A stretch of 35,352 bases of DNA, taken from Robinsoniella peoriensis (GTDB taxonomy: Bacteria; Bacillota; Clostridia; Lachnospirales; Lachnospiraceae). The position numbers and the translations under genes are program-made. The stretch spans positions 23 to 35,374 of the forward strand of contig NZ_JTGN01000027.1 in NCBI RefSeq assembly GCF_000797495.1, in the 5' to 3' direction. The number at the start of each line of letters is the position of its first letter. Within the stretch, counting starts at the first letter, position 1. The notes beneath the pieces were generated by a model. That model saw nothing but the letters and a program-made list of their open reading frames with translations, did no database searches and was not told the origin of the DNA. Shown in pieces: positions 15,589 to 24,670 of this stretch.

Positions 15589-16317
15589 TTACACACCTCC
15601 TTCATGAACGATACACTGATATTCGCCCTTATTGGCTAATTCTTTTATGCGGTAAAACTCTGCTTCATCGATAGGTACGAAACGGATATAATCTCCAGCC
15701 TCAAATAAAATAGGCACTTCTCTGTTCGGATCATATGTCTTCACCGGAGTTAAACCGATCAACTGCCAGCCTCCCGGAGAATCCAGTGGATAAATTCCTG
15801 TCTGGGAACCGCCGATGCCTACACTTCCTGCATTAATCTTAATTCTGGGATTAGCCAGACGCGGTGTATGAAGACGCTCATCCAGACCTCCCAGGTATGA
15901 AAATCCCGGCAGAAAACCAAGCATATAAATCAGATAATCTTTGGAAGAATGCAATTTAATCACTTCTTCCCGGGACATTTTTGCATTTTCGGCAACGGTT
16001 TCAATATCCGGTCCAAAATCCCCGCCGTAGCAGACAGGGATTTCAATAATCCGTTTTTCACCAACCTCAGCCATAACATCCACTTTTACTAATTGCCGCA
16101 TGCGCTCCACAATTTTCTCATATGAGATAATTCTGGGATCGTAATTCACCAGTAAGGAGCAGAAAGCGGGAATTGTGTCAACAATTCCTTCGATCTGCTG
16201 TTCCTTAATCAGCTGTACAATAGCCGTAATTTTCCGATTGATTTCCGGGCTGATCTCTTTGCCAAACTCAATCAAAATCGCAGAATCACCTGCTGTTAGA
16301 ATTTCAATTTTCAGCAT
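15589..16317 (-). CDS. pxpB: 5-oxoprolinase subunit B (KipI family)
   Basis: About 242 residues from the ATG at 16317, which has AGGAGAG upstream; a longer reading from 16347 is unlikely. AHS1/KipI-family motifs are DSAILIEFGKEIS, the central YGGDFGPD and the highly conserved LGFLPGFSYLGG, followed by GSVGIGGSQTGIYP and SPGGWQLIG. It forms the PxpB part of ATP-dependent 5-oxoprolinase, or a regulator of KipI type; the presence of pxpA and pxpC favours the enzyme. It follows the transporter gene after a small hairpin. Confidence 0.93.
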   Translation of the reverse strand: MLKIEILTAGDSAILIEFGKEISPEINRKITAIVQLIKEQQIEGIVDTIPAFCSLLVNYDPRIISYEKIVERMRQLVKVDVMAEVGEKRIIEIPVCYGGDFGPDIETVAENAKMSREEVIKLHSSKDYLIYMLGFLPGFSYLGGLDERLHTPRLANPRIKINAGSVGIGGSQTGIYPLDSPGGWQLIGLTPVKTYDPNREVPILFEAGDYIRFVPIDEAEFYRIKELANKGEYQCIVHEGGV

Positions 16318-16337
16318 TATGCTCTCTCCTATTTCAA

Positions 16338-16367
16338 AAAGGTGCAATCATAGTGACTACACCTTTG
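16338..16367 (-). terminator. Intercistronic hairpin between transporter and pxpB
   Basis: AAAGGTG (16338-16344) and CACCTTT (16361-16367 region) pair around a 15-base loop, followed by a T-run in minus-strand reading. It lies between the transporter stop and pxpB start. It may be a partial attenuator or processing site rather than a full stop, since pxpB has no other clear promoter. Confidence 0.4.
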
Positions 16368-16373
16368 TATTTT

Positions 16374-17579
16374 CTATGCGAATAACTTACCAAGACCTGA
16401 AAGTGAAGTAACTCCAAGATATGCTGCAAGCAGAACTACCAGGATACCAAGAATCAACAGCCACTTCGGATGCTTATAATCTTGTCCCATGATACTCTTT
16501 TTCTGGGATGCCACAAGGCATACACCTAAAGTAACCGGTAAGATCAGGCCATTTAAAGCACCAGCCAGAACCAGAAGAGTAGCCGGCTGTCCAAGAATCG
16601 CCATAACCAGAGTTGATACTGCAATGAAAGCAATGGTAACCCATTTTTCATATTTTGCAACCGTCTTGCTCAGAGTCTTCATGAATGAAACGGATGTATA
16701 AGCCGCACCTACAATAGAGGTAACTGCTGCACAAAGCAATACTAATCCAAAGAATCGGTAGCCCAGCTCACCTGCACCCTGGCTGAATGCATCCGCTGCC
16801 GGGTTGTTTGGATCTAAAGTAAGGCCTTTTGCCACTACACCAAGAATTGCAAGGAATAAGAAAATACGCACGATCGTTGCAATTCCGATACCCATGATAG
16901 AACTCTTGTTAACTTCTTTTAAATTCTCTTTCTTTGTAATGCCTGCGTCAATCAGACGATGGGCACCGGCAAAGGTAATATAACCTCCTACGGTTCCTCC
17001 AAGTAACGTTAATATTGCAGGGAACAGCGCTACCGCACCGGTAGACGGGATAAAAGTTTCTTTAATAGCCTGTCCAACAGGAGGCTTTACAATTACGATA
17101 ACCACAAAAATTACAACAATCATCACTCCGCCGAGCACTTTTGTCAGAGTATCCATTGCCTTTGTGGCATTTTTAAGTAAAAATACAACGATGGCAATCG
17201 CTCCGGCTAAAATATATCCGGCTGTCAGCGGAAGGCCTAATAAGGTATTGAATCCCAAAGCACCGCCGCCTACGTTGCCAATATTAAATACCAGGCCGCC
17301 TAATACAACCAGCAATGCTACAAAATAACCTAATCCCGGGAGTAACTTATTTGCCACATCCTGTCCGCGCATCCCGGATACACAAAGCACACGCCAGACA
17401 TTCATCTGAACGACGATGGCCAGTAAAATAGAAACTAAAATAACAAATCCGAAGCTTGCCTGGAAATCACTTGTAAACTTTGCTGTCTGTGTTAAAAACC
17501 CAGGACCAATTGCTGATGTAGCCATGATAAATGCAGCTCCCAGCAGTGCACCACCATTTGATTTTTTCTTTTCTTCCAT
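16374..17579 (-). CDS. NRAMP-like membrane transporter of the pxp operon
   Basis: A 401-residue integral membrane protein with about eleven membrane helices and the Nramp (APC-fold) layout. In helix 1, where metal-transporting Nramps have DPGN, it reads AIGPGFLTQT, so the metal-ligand Asp is absent. It is encoded first in the 5-oxoprolinase operon, and this family often accompanies pxp genes. A role in uptake of 5-oxoproline or a related small molecule is more plausible than metal transport, but this is inference. GAGGG precedes the ATG. Confidence 0.82.
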   Translation of the reverse strand: MEEKKKSNGGALLGAAFIMATSAIGPGFLTQTAKFTSDFQASFGFVILVSILLAIVVQMNVWRVLCVSGMRGQDVANKLLPGLGYFVALLVVLGGLVFNIGNVGGGALGFNTLLGLPLTAGYILAGAIAIVVFLLKNATKAMDTLTKVLGGVMIVVIFVVIVIVKPPVGQAIKETFIPSTGAVALFPAILTLLGGTVGGYITFAGAHRLIDAGITKKENLKEVNKSSIMGIGIATIVRIFLFLAILGVVAKGLTLDPNNPAADAFSQGAGELGYRFFGLVLLCAAVTSIVGAAYTSVSFMKTLSKTVAKYEKWVTIAFIAVSTLVMAILGQPATLLVLAGALNGLILPVTLGVCLVASQKKSIMGQDYKHPKWLLILGILVVLLAAYLGVTSLSGLGKLFA

Positions 17580-17610
17580 ACAATTCCCTCTCTCTTTCTT
17601 TTTTTACCAT

Positions 17611-17631
17611 AGTCACATACATAGAGTGACT
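17611..17631. promoter_or_regulatory. Palindrome in the leader of the pxp operon
   Basis: AGTCAC (17611-17616) and GTGACT (17626-17631) form a perfect dyad around 9 bases, starting about 5 bases after the predicted transcription start. It is a likely repressor operator for the operon; a regulator gene is not encoded next to it. Confidence 0.45.
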
Positions 17632-17642
17632 GTAATAGTAAA

Positions 17643-17671
17643 ATTATACATTAAAATTTATTTCCAGACAA
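17643..17671 (-). promoter_or_regulatory. Promoter of the transporter-pxp-acc operon
   Basis: Minus-strand TTGTCT (17666-17671), a 17-base spacer and a perfect TATAAT (17643-17648). It is about 65 bases upstream of the transporter start and should drive all six genes. Confidence 0.7.
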
Positions 17672-17733
17672 GTATATATTTTAATTTCACGGATATCTCA
17701 TATTACATGAAGCTGACATTCACCGGAAAACCA

Positions 17734-17757
17734 GAAAAAAAGGCGGATGCCGTCCGC
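17734..17757 (-). terminator. Terminator of the helicase operon
   Basis: In minus-strand reading GCGGA-CGGCA-TCCGC is followed by a seven-T tract. It sits 33 bases after the UvrD-like stop and separates the helicase operon from the pxp operon promoter. Confidence 0.75.
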
Positions 17758-17789
17758 AAAGCAGGGAATCCAATTAAGAAAAAGAATTT

Positions 17790-19850
17790 TCAAACACGCT
17801 CTAACTCACTAAAAGCTTTCATAAATTCTTTCACTCCATAATTTTCAAACTCTGCCACAATCATAAGGTCATCTTCTTTTAATATCTTACCCGTCCCATA
17901 TTTCTTATGTTTTACCATTCCCTGGGAAACCTGCTCTTCCGGTACCGCATTGGATGACTTTTCCTTTGCCCCCTCATTTTTTGCTTCCTGTATCTGCCTT
18001 TTGAGTTCCTGCAGATTCACTTCACTTTTTACACCAGCATCATCCTCAATCAGATGGGCGGGAATCATATGGATATATCTGCTTTCACCGGGCATCACCC
18101 GATAAAAATCCGGATTCGTATAATATGAAATTTCAAGATAATCTTTTGCCCTGGTAATGCCTACAAAAAACAGCCTTCTTTCCTCGTCCTCCTCTTCGAA
18201 ATCCTTTGTCCGTAAAGGAATCAGTCCATAATTCACTCCCGTAATAAAAACATGGGAAAATTCCAGCCCCTTAGAAGCATGCAGTGTCATCAGCTTCACC
18301 GAGTCTTCCTCACTGTGAACATCTTTCTGTAATATATTTATCCCATAAAGTGCTGAAGAATTCAGGAAATCCGTCAATCCATCCAAAAACACCATCTGCT
18401 TTTCCTTAATATAGGAAAAGATAATCTCTGCCAAATCTATGACCGCCTGCCTGTCTTGTGTATAAGCAGATGAAGTAGGCATAAGATACTCATCCAATGC
18501 AAAATACCGGAAAAGTTCTAAGGGATTATGTAATTCGCTGCTCTGTTCCGTAAAAGCCAACATTTTATCATATAGTTTTGAAATACCCACATGATTCCCA
18601 TTCTGGTCTTTTAACAGTTTTACGGCTTCTTTTTTCGTCAGCCGCTCTCCATAATCCCGATTACTTAACACATAGATCCCCGACAAATCGTCATCCGGAT
18701 TTACACAAAAACGCAGCAGTTTCACCATCCACTTTAGAACCGGAATATCCTGTATCGTCTTTTTCATGGAAACTTCAAATGGGATTCCATTTTCTGCAAA
18801 TACCTTCTCAAAGACTTCGGACTGATTCTGCAATCGGTAAAATACAGCAATTTCATTAAGCGGCACACCTTCCGACTGAAGTTCCCTTATTTTACCGGAC
18901 AGATAGCAGGCTTCGTTAAAGGGATTATAATGGTTCTTCAAAATAATTTTATTCCCTGTGTCCCGCATACCCTTTAACGGAGTTCCATTCTGTAAAAAAC
19001 ACTTTGCTACTTCTAAAATAGAACTGCTGGAACGATAATTAATGGGAAGGGATAATTCCTTAGCATGATATTTATCCTTTAAAATATAAAATACATTCCA
19101 GGTGCTTCCTCTCCAGCTGTATATAATCTGGTTTGGATCTCCCACAGCAAACAGTCTGGTGTCTCCATTCATAAATCTTTCGATAAAATCCAGCTGCATT
19201 TTATCACAGTCCTGCACCTCATCAATAATTATCCATTTGGCTTCCATACTATGATCTTCCAATAATTGATTTGTATTCTGCAAAAGATCCGAAAAAGACA
19301 TTTTATTTTGATGTACCTTCTCTTCTTTCAACAACTTCACCAGTTTGAAAATATCATCCCGGATGCTGGAATTATTTTCTGTTATCTGCCCCGTCATCGC
19401 CTGCTCCAAACGTTTCTTTAAACGATTTTTATATTTAATAACCAGTTTCTCTTTCTCGATCACCTGCATTGCAATATCCAGTTCTTCTTCTGGTTCTATC
19501 ACAAGAAAGCCCTTTGTATACCCAATCTTTTCAAGAGGCAGCTTACTTCTTAAAAGATGGAGTGCAACACTGTGAAAAGTCCCGAAATTCTCCAGCTCAT
19601 CCATTGGAATTCCCGCATCAGTACCAGTCAGACGTTCTTTTATTTCATTTGCCGCTTTATTGGTAAACGTAAGTACTACCATATTCTGATATGGAACATT
19701 TCTCACATTATGCAGGTACATGATCTTAGAAATTAATACCGTCGTTTTACCGCTGCCCACGTTAGCATTTACGATACAGGCATCGCTTTCATCCAGCACT
19801 GCTTCCCTCTGGTACTGGTTCAGCCGTTCTAATTCTTTTTCAAACTGCAT
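17790..19850 (-). CDS. UvrD/Rep-family ATP-dependent DNA helicase
   Basis: A 686-residue superfamily 1 helicase that should move 3' to 5' on single-stranded DNA. Motifs in order: Walker A NVGSGKTTVL, VVLTFTNKAANEIKERL (Ia), IIDEVQDCD (II), VGDPNQIIYSWRGS (III), LPINYRSSSSIL (IV), LMTLHASKGLEFSHVFI (V) and RRLFFVGITRAKDYLEIS (VI). The last 60 residues contain a GTGKIL segment like the C-terminal tail of PcrA/UvrD. It is somewhat shorter than UvrD (720 or more). AGGAGG precedes the ATG, nine bases after the stop of the MrfA-like gene, so the two form an operon. Confidence 0.92.
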   Translation of the reverse strand: MQFEKELERLNQYQREAVLDESDACIVNANVGSGKTTVLISKIMYLHNVRNVPYQNMVVLTFTNKAANEIKERLTGTDAGIPMDELENFGTFHSVALHLLRSKLPLEKIGYTKGFLVIEPEEELDIAMQVIEKEKLVIKYKNRLKKRLEQAMTGQITENNSSIRDDIFKLVKLLKEEKVHQNKMSFSDLLQNTNQLLEDHSMEAKWIIIDEVQDCDKMQLDFIERFMNGDTRLFAVGDPNQIIYSWRGSTWNVFYILKDKYHAKELSLPINYRSSSSILEVAKCFLQNGTPLKGMRDTGNKIILKNHYNPFNEACYLSGKIRELQSEGVPLNEIAVFYRLQNQSEVFEKVFAENGIPFEVSMKKTIQDIPVLKWMVKLLRFCVNPDDDLSGIYVLSNRDYGERLTKKEAVKLLKDQNGNHVGISKLYDKMLAFTEQSSELHNPLELFRYFALDEYLMPTSSAYTQDRQAVIDLAEIIFSYIKEKQMVFLDGLTDFLNSSALYGINILQKDVHSEEDSVKLMTLHASKGLEFSHVFITGVNYGLIPLRTKDFEEEDEERRLFFVGITRAKDYLEISYYTNPDFYRVMPGESRYIHMIPAHLIEDDAGVKSEVNLQELKRQIQEAKNEGAKEKSSNAVPEEQVSQGMVKHKKYGTGKILKEDDLMIVAEFENYGVKEFMKAFSELERV

Positions 19851-19859
19851 GGAAACCTC

Positions 19860-22526
19860 CTATTCCATCAGATTTTCATATCTTCTCTGTAGTTTATCCT
19901 TTATTTCACTTCGGTCTCTTCCCTTCTCCATTTGCTTAATCTGCAAACGGATCCCCTGAGGCGCTTCCGTGTAAAAAGATATTATATTTAAAAGGCTCTT
20001 TCTATTATTCTCCTCCAGAATCCATTCCTTATAGAAATTGCTGTCCGTAAAAAGAATCAGGTCCGCTCCATCTGTCTCTACTTCCGGTATCGTATTGAAA
20101 AAAGCTGCAAAGGTATCTCCCCGCTCCTTTAAATATTCACAGAACTCCTGCCACTTTTCCGGCAGTTCTTTAAATTGAAACTGTTTTTGCATAAAGGTAG
20201 AGGGGGCATATTCTACAAGCTTCACTTCTTTGGGTACCGGCTCTTCCTCCAATAGATTCTGCAATCCCCAGAGAATCATGTTTTTATCTAATTTATAATC
20301 CCCGATACACACCGCACATCCTTTTTCACATTTGCATCCATTTACCAGGGTGATTGCATTACGGATAATCTGTTCTGTCAGGTCATAGACCTTCTCCGAA
20401 TATCCAAGACCTCCAATATACTTATCATAGATAAACAGATATACCTCTCCACAGGCAAAGTTTTCCCCCATGCCAATTGCATTTCCGGACATGACAACAC
20501 CGATATCCTCCTGCTCTGTCATCGTAGCCATCATTGCAGCATTCTTAATTGCATAGCACAAGCCTTCAAAGTGATTATTCCTGATTAACTGTCCATTGGG
20601 GCTCTCCTGAAGCAGGCGTCTGTATGCCTGTACTACGTTTTCAGGAATCTTAATCCAGGTACTCTCCGTATCGTAATCCTTAGACAACGGCTGTTCCAGC
20701 TGCTCATACCCCAGATTCTGATGATTATGGAATTGCAGCTTCTTAAACATATAGACCATCTCATCCACATTTACATCTCCAAATGTAATTGTTACACGTT
20801 TATAAGCTCTTTCTTTGCTTCCCTGAATGATCCTTATATTGGTGTTACTGCCCGGCATTGTATAATAATTTCCCTGAAAGGTCACTGCATAAGCCGTTTT
20901 ACATTCCAGATCCAGTTTTAGAACCTGATATTGTACCCCGTCATGCATGTACACTGCACCCTTATGAATTTCCCGGAATGCCTGCAGCTCGTCCATTTCC
21001 GTAATTTCCTTCTGATTGTCCTGATTCATCAGTTTATACCTGGATTTGTCAATATTTCTCAAACTGAAATCTCCTGCCGGAAAGGCATTACCTGTCCAGG
21101 CAAATTTCCCCCCCTGGCTTGCCAGTTCCTTTGCCCGGATCAATACAGGAATTGTCTCGCCCAGATCCGGAAACAATGAAATATCATCCAGTGTCAGCGG
21201 AATCTCTGCTGCCGCCGCACGGATATGAGAAAGCTCTATAAGCAGATTATTCTTATCAATAACCGCATTCTCACTGCCGGATTCAAACAGCCACTCCGGA
21301 TTAATGGCTATATACTGGTCAAAAGGAAGATTATCCAGAATCAGATAATTGGTGCAGCGATTGCTGCTTCTTCCAGCCCTTCCCGTTTGCTGCCAGAAGG
21401 AAGCCCTCGTGCCCGGATAACCGGAGAGCACTGCTGTTTCAATTTTTCCAATGTCAATACCAAGTTCCAGCGCATTAGTAGAAACTAACCCGCACAAAGC
21501 TCCCGAGATCATCTTACTCTCAATTTCTTTTCGCTCCAGCGGTGTGTATCCGCCCCGATATCCGGAAATCCTGTCTGTAAGCGATACTCCGAAGAAACTT
21601 TCTGCTTCCAGCTTATCCCTTGCTTCCTTTAAAATAATCTCTACATTCTTTCTGGATCTGGCAAATGCAATAAAGCTGTGGCCATTCTCCACTAATTCCG
21701 GAAGAAGTTCTGCTGCCACAGCTGTGGACTGTACCTGTCCATAATATTGCTTATCTTTTCCCATAATCCTGGGTGGCTGAATCAATTTATAATTTCTCTC
21801 AGACGCACCCGAACCATCCCGTTCAATCCGCACAAATTTCTGCCCGCAAATACCTTCAGCCAGCTCCACCGGATTGGCAATGGTTGCAGAACTGCAAAGA
21901 TACTGGGGTGAAGAATGGTAATACCTGCATACTCTTCCCATCCGGCGAAAAACATTAGCCAGATGGGAACCAAAAGCCCCACGGTATGTGTGAAGCTCAT
22001 CAATCACTACATATTTCAGATTAGAAAAAATAAAATCAAAACCGAATTTACTGTGATTTGGCAGAAAAGCACTGTTTATCATTTCCGGATTAGTCAAAAT
22101 AATATTAGCGCTTTTCCGGATTCTGCTTCTTTCATTTACCGGTGTATCTCCATCATATACCCCTGCCGCTATTCTGTTCTCACCGAAATACTCCAGAAAT
22201 GGCTTGATTGCCCTGAACTGATCACTTGCCAAAGCTTTAGTCGGATATATAAAAATAGCTCTTGTCAACGGATCTGCCAATATTTCCTGGATAACAGGGA
22301 GCAGGAAACTCAATGTTTTACCGCTGGCCGTAGAAGTTGTGATTACAATATTCTTTTGCTTTGCAGCCTCCAGAAACATTTCAGCCTGATGGCAGTAAAG
22401 TTTTGTAATTCCCCTGCATGACAGATACTCACATATTTCCTTTGATAAACCATCCGGGAAATCAGCATAAACGGCTGCCCTTTTGGGAATCGTTTTATTG
22501 TAAATAATATAATCCTGTATATTCAC
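19860..22526 (-). CDS. DEAD/DEAH helicase with C-terminal DUF1998/MZB domain (MrfA-like)
   Basis: An 888-residue superfamily 2 helicase. Walker A TASGKTLSFLLPVI, DExH box VVIDELHTYRG, CSSATIANP (III), and motif VI WQQTGRAGRSS are intact. The C-terminal region carries a four-cysteine zinc cluster (CKCEKGCAVC) typical of the MZB/DUF1998 domain of Bacillus MrfA, a mitomycin-lesion repair helicase. GTG start with AGGAG 7 bases upstream. A TATAAT box lies about 45 bases upstream, but I find no good -35. The expected MrfB exonuclease partner is not adjacent; a UvrD-like helicase occupies the downstream place. Confidence 0.88.
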   Translation of the reverse strand: MNIQDYIIYNKTIPKRAAVYADFPDGLSKEICEYLSCRGITKLYCHQAEMFLEAAKQKNIVITTSTASGKTLSFLLPVIQEILADPLTRAIFIYPTKALASDQFRAIKPFLEYFGENRIAAGVYDGDTPVNERSRIRKSANIILTNPEMINSAFLPNHSKFGFDFIFSNLKYVVIDELHTYRGAFGSHLANVFRRMGRVCRYYHSSPQYLCSSATIANPVELAEGICGQKFVRIERDGSGASERNYKLIQPPRIMGKDKQYYGQVQSTAVAAELLPELVENGHSFIAFARSRKNVEIILKEARDKLEAESFFGVSLTDRISGYRGGYTPLERKEIESKMISGALCGLVSTNALELGIDIGKIETAVLSGYPGTRASFWQQTGRAGRSSNRCTNYLILDNLPFDQYIAINPEWLFESGSENAVIDKNNLLIELSHIRAAAAEIPLTLDDISLFPDLGETIPVLIRAKELASQGGKFAWTGNAFPAGDFSLRNIDKSRYKLMNQDNQKEITEMDELQAFREIHKGAVYMHDGVQYQVLKLDLECKTAYAVTFQGNYYTMPGSNTNIRIIQGSKERAYKRVTITFGDVNVDEMVYMFKKLQFHNHQNLGYEQLEQPLSKDYDTESTWIKIPENVVQAYRRLLQESPNGQLIRNNHFEGLCYAIKNAAMMATMTEQEDIGVVMSGNAIGMGENFACGEVYLFIYDKYIGGLGYSEKVYDLTEQIIRNAITLVNGCKCEKGCAVCIGDYKLDKNMILWGLQNLLEEEPVPKEVKLVEYAPSTFMQKQFQFKELPEKWQEFCEYLKERGDTFAAFFNTIPEVETDGADLILFTDSNFYKEWILEENNRKSLLNIISFYTEAPQGIRLQIKQMEKGRDRSEIKDKLQRRYENLME

Positions 22527-22645
22527 GAAAATGCTCCTATTCTATTCAAACATTATTGTTTTTATTATAGCGCATAAGACTGTGAATTACATCTGTTTTT
22601 TCATGTTTCATGCCGTGCTGTCATTCTGGCTGCTTTCCTGCTGGT

Positions 22646-23746
22646 TTAAAAATTACGAGTTCTTTTCAAACTGGGCATTATACTGAAGACAGATACAAAT
22701 ACGGGTATTGCACCTGCTGCTATCAGTCCTCTTAAATTCATCACTTCCAGAATTTTACCATGAGGCTGCATAAATAAAAGATTTACCACGCCTACAACCG
22801 CGGTTGTAAATAAAATCCCCGATAGAAAACCGCATACACATACCAGAAGATTTTCCAGCCAAAGCTTGCGTGATAACTGTCCGCTGGTATAGCCAATAGA
22901 ATGTAAAATCATCATTTCATTTTTCCGATTTGCAAACAGAATGGCATTTAAGTTTCCCAATGCAATACACAGTACCAGAACCATTGCCGCCGTCAGGACA
23001 TAGGTCAGGGACTGCATCGAAAGGAGTGTGGCACCATATTCCTGTTCGTAATATGAGCGGGTTCGGGTTACCACATTTGAGGGCAGATCATTAAGCTGCA
23101 ATGCCTGATTATCTACGCTGAGAGGCTGGCTTCGATACATCACACTTCTGCTTATAATCTGTTCTTTTGTTTCCTCCCCCGGCTGGCAGGTAACTGCGAA
23201 AAATACGTCTCCCTCTGTTAATCCGCAGATTCTGTATTTACCATACAGCATATATTCATCAGACACTTCCGTACCCACAAAATCACCTACCTCCAGGTTA
23301 TTCTGCAGCGCATACTCCCCCGGCACAAGAAGCTCTGATTGGTTATTCCCCGGAAGCCTGCCGCTGACAAGCTGCACACCGCAATTTTCCAACACTGAAG
23401 ATACATCATCACTGAACAAATTAAATGTCAGCATCGTCGTACCGCCCATTCCTCCCCGGTAATAAGAAAATCCGGGCAGATCCATCTGTACCGGAATTGG
23501 ATCTGCTTCCTTCATGCTGTTCAGCTGTTCATGGAAATTCAAAGGCAGAGGACTGTCATCGTCAGTATATACAATATTGTATTTATTCATCACATCTGTT
23601 GACGCCACACTCATCATCTTCTCTGTTGTTGCACTAAAAAGAGAATAGAAGTAGATCATAAACACCCCAACCAGCAGTGAAAGGTAAATAGGCAGGACTT
23701 TTTTAAAATTATTTTTCAGATATAAAAAAGCATTCAGCGGTTTCAT
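22646..23746 (-). CDS. FtsX/MacB-type ABC permease (second)
   Basis: A 366-residue permease with one membrane helix near residues 17-38, a large extracytoplasmic domain (about 40-240), and three helices in the C-terminal third (TAAMVLVLCIALGN, VCVCGFLSGILFTTAV and a last one), the usual FtsX-like arrangement. It overlaps the ATPase gene by four bases (ATGA). It should pair with the permease at 24668 to form a heterodimer on that ATPase. Families like this (YtrF, MacB) handle cell-envelope stress, peptides or lipoproteins; the substrate is unknown. Confidence 0.87.
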   Translation of the reverse strand: MKPLNAFLYLKNNFKKVLPIYLSLLVGVFMIYFYSLFSATTEKMMSVASTDVMNKYNIVYTDDDSPLPLNFHEQLNSMKEADPIPVQMDLPGFSYYRGGMGGTTMLTFNLFSDDVSSVLENCGVQLVSGRLPGNNQSELLVPGEYALQNNLEVGDFVGTEVSDEYMLYGKYRICGLTEGDVFFAVTCQPGEETKEQIISRSVMYRSQPLSVDNQALQLNDLPSNVVTRTRSYYEQEYGATLLSMQSLTYVLTAAMVLVLCIALGNLNAILFANRKNEMMILHSIGYTSGQLSRKLWLENLLVCVCGFLSGILFTTAVVGVVNLLFMQPHGKILEVMNLRGLIAAGAIPVFVSVFSIMPSLKRTRNF

Positions 23747-24429
23747 CGTCTTTCCTCCTGATCGGGTGAATACATCTGCGTTATGACTCCATCTTCTATC
23801 TGAATCATCGTATCTGCATTTTTAAGGATACTCCTGTCATGGGTTACGATAACCACCATCGTATTTTGTGTATATTCCGTAAGCAAATCAACCACTTCCA
23901 TGGCGCTTTCATGATCCAGTGCGGCAGTTGGCTCATCCCCGAATATCACCTTGGGATCGTTCATCAGTGCACGGGCAATAGCTGCCCTCTGCCGCTGTCC
24001 TCCGGATAACTGGTAGGGATATTTGCCGGCTTGCTTTGCGATGCCCAGACTCCCCAGCAGCCCCATAGCCTTCTTTCTTGTCTGCCTTGTATTAAGATTT
24101 ATTGGAACCAGGGCATTTTCCAACACAGTCATATAATTAATCAGAAAATGCTGCTGGAATATAAATCCAAAATCCTGCCGGCGCAAATTGGCTAAAGCCG
24201 TGTTATCCATTGCTGTCATGTCATTTCCATCATATACAATCTGACCGGAAGTAGGAATTTTCAATCCTGCCATGGCATATAAAAGGGAACTTTTGCCGCT
24301 GCCCGAGGGTCCCATGATTCCAATCATACCACTTTCCTTCAGAGACAGATTCACATTACTTAAAGCTGCTGTTTTTGCTTCTTTGTCCATATCATAGATC
24401 AGACTAACATTATTTAATTTGTAATTCAT
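23743..24429 (-). CDS. MacB/LolD-type ABC ATPase
   Basis: A 228-residue ATPase from the ATG at 24429, which has GAGGAGG upstream; a longer start at 24459 is not supported. Walker A GPSGSGKSS, signature LSGGQRQR, Walker B VIFGDEPTAALD and switch His VIVTHD are complete. It lies between two FtsX-type permeases and is coupled to the downstream one. It corresponds in place and type to YtrE of the Bacillus ytr operon. A MITE lies between this gene and the upstream permease and may affect expression. Confidence 0.92.
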   Translation of the reverse strand: MNYKLNNVSLIYDMDKEAKTAALSNVNLSLKESGMIGIMGPSGSGKSSLLYAMAGLKIPTSGQIVYDGNDMTAMDNTALANLRRQDFGFIFQQHFLINYMTVLENALVPINLNTRQTRKKAMGLLGSLGIAKQAGKYPYQLSGGQRQRAAIARALMNDPKVIFGDEPTAALDHESAMEVVDLLTEYTQNTMVVIVTHDRSILKNADTMIQIEDGVITQMYSPDQEERR

Positions 24430-24506
24430 TATGGTTCCTCCTCGTATAGAGGATCGCAATTACGATCCTGTTTATATAAAATAATTGTTTTTACCACCGT
24501 TTGCTC

Positions 24507-24670
24507 TAAAGCGTGTTTTAAAATAGCTTTCTGGCAGCTGTGCGTCCCACTTTGTGGGAGATTTGACCCGGATGAAGGACGCGTAGCGGGCTACGTAACC
24601 TGAATTCGGAGCAAATATGCCGCGAAGTGGGGCATGCAGATGGCAGTAATGAAATTTCAAACACACTCTA
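24507..24670. mobile_element. 164-bp MITE with IS5-type termini
   Basis: TAAAGCGTGTTTTAAAAT (24507-24524) is answered by an imperfect inverted copy ending CAAACACACTCTA at 24670. The ends are flanked by CTAA and CTAG, as expected for IS5-family YTAR targets. The termini match the IS5 element at 34989 (TAGAGCGTGTTTTAAAAT). No coding capacity. The inner part has self-complementary segments (for example GCGTAGCGGGCTACG). It sits between the first permease and the ATPase of an ABC operon, and the permease stop codon lies at its edge. It is related to a degraded copy at 31874. Confidence 0.75.

Noticed and set aside
17790..22526. Helicase pair considered as an antiphage defence module (DISARM-like DUF1998)
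   Set aside because: No methylase, phospholipase or nuclease partner; the SF2 protein matches the MrfA repair type better.
22793..22808. Perfect 16-base palindrome TACAACCGCGGTTGTA
   Set aside because: It lies inside an intact permease coding sequence and encodes normal membrane-helix residues; no second copy seen.
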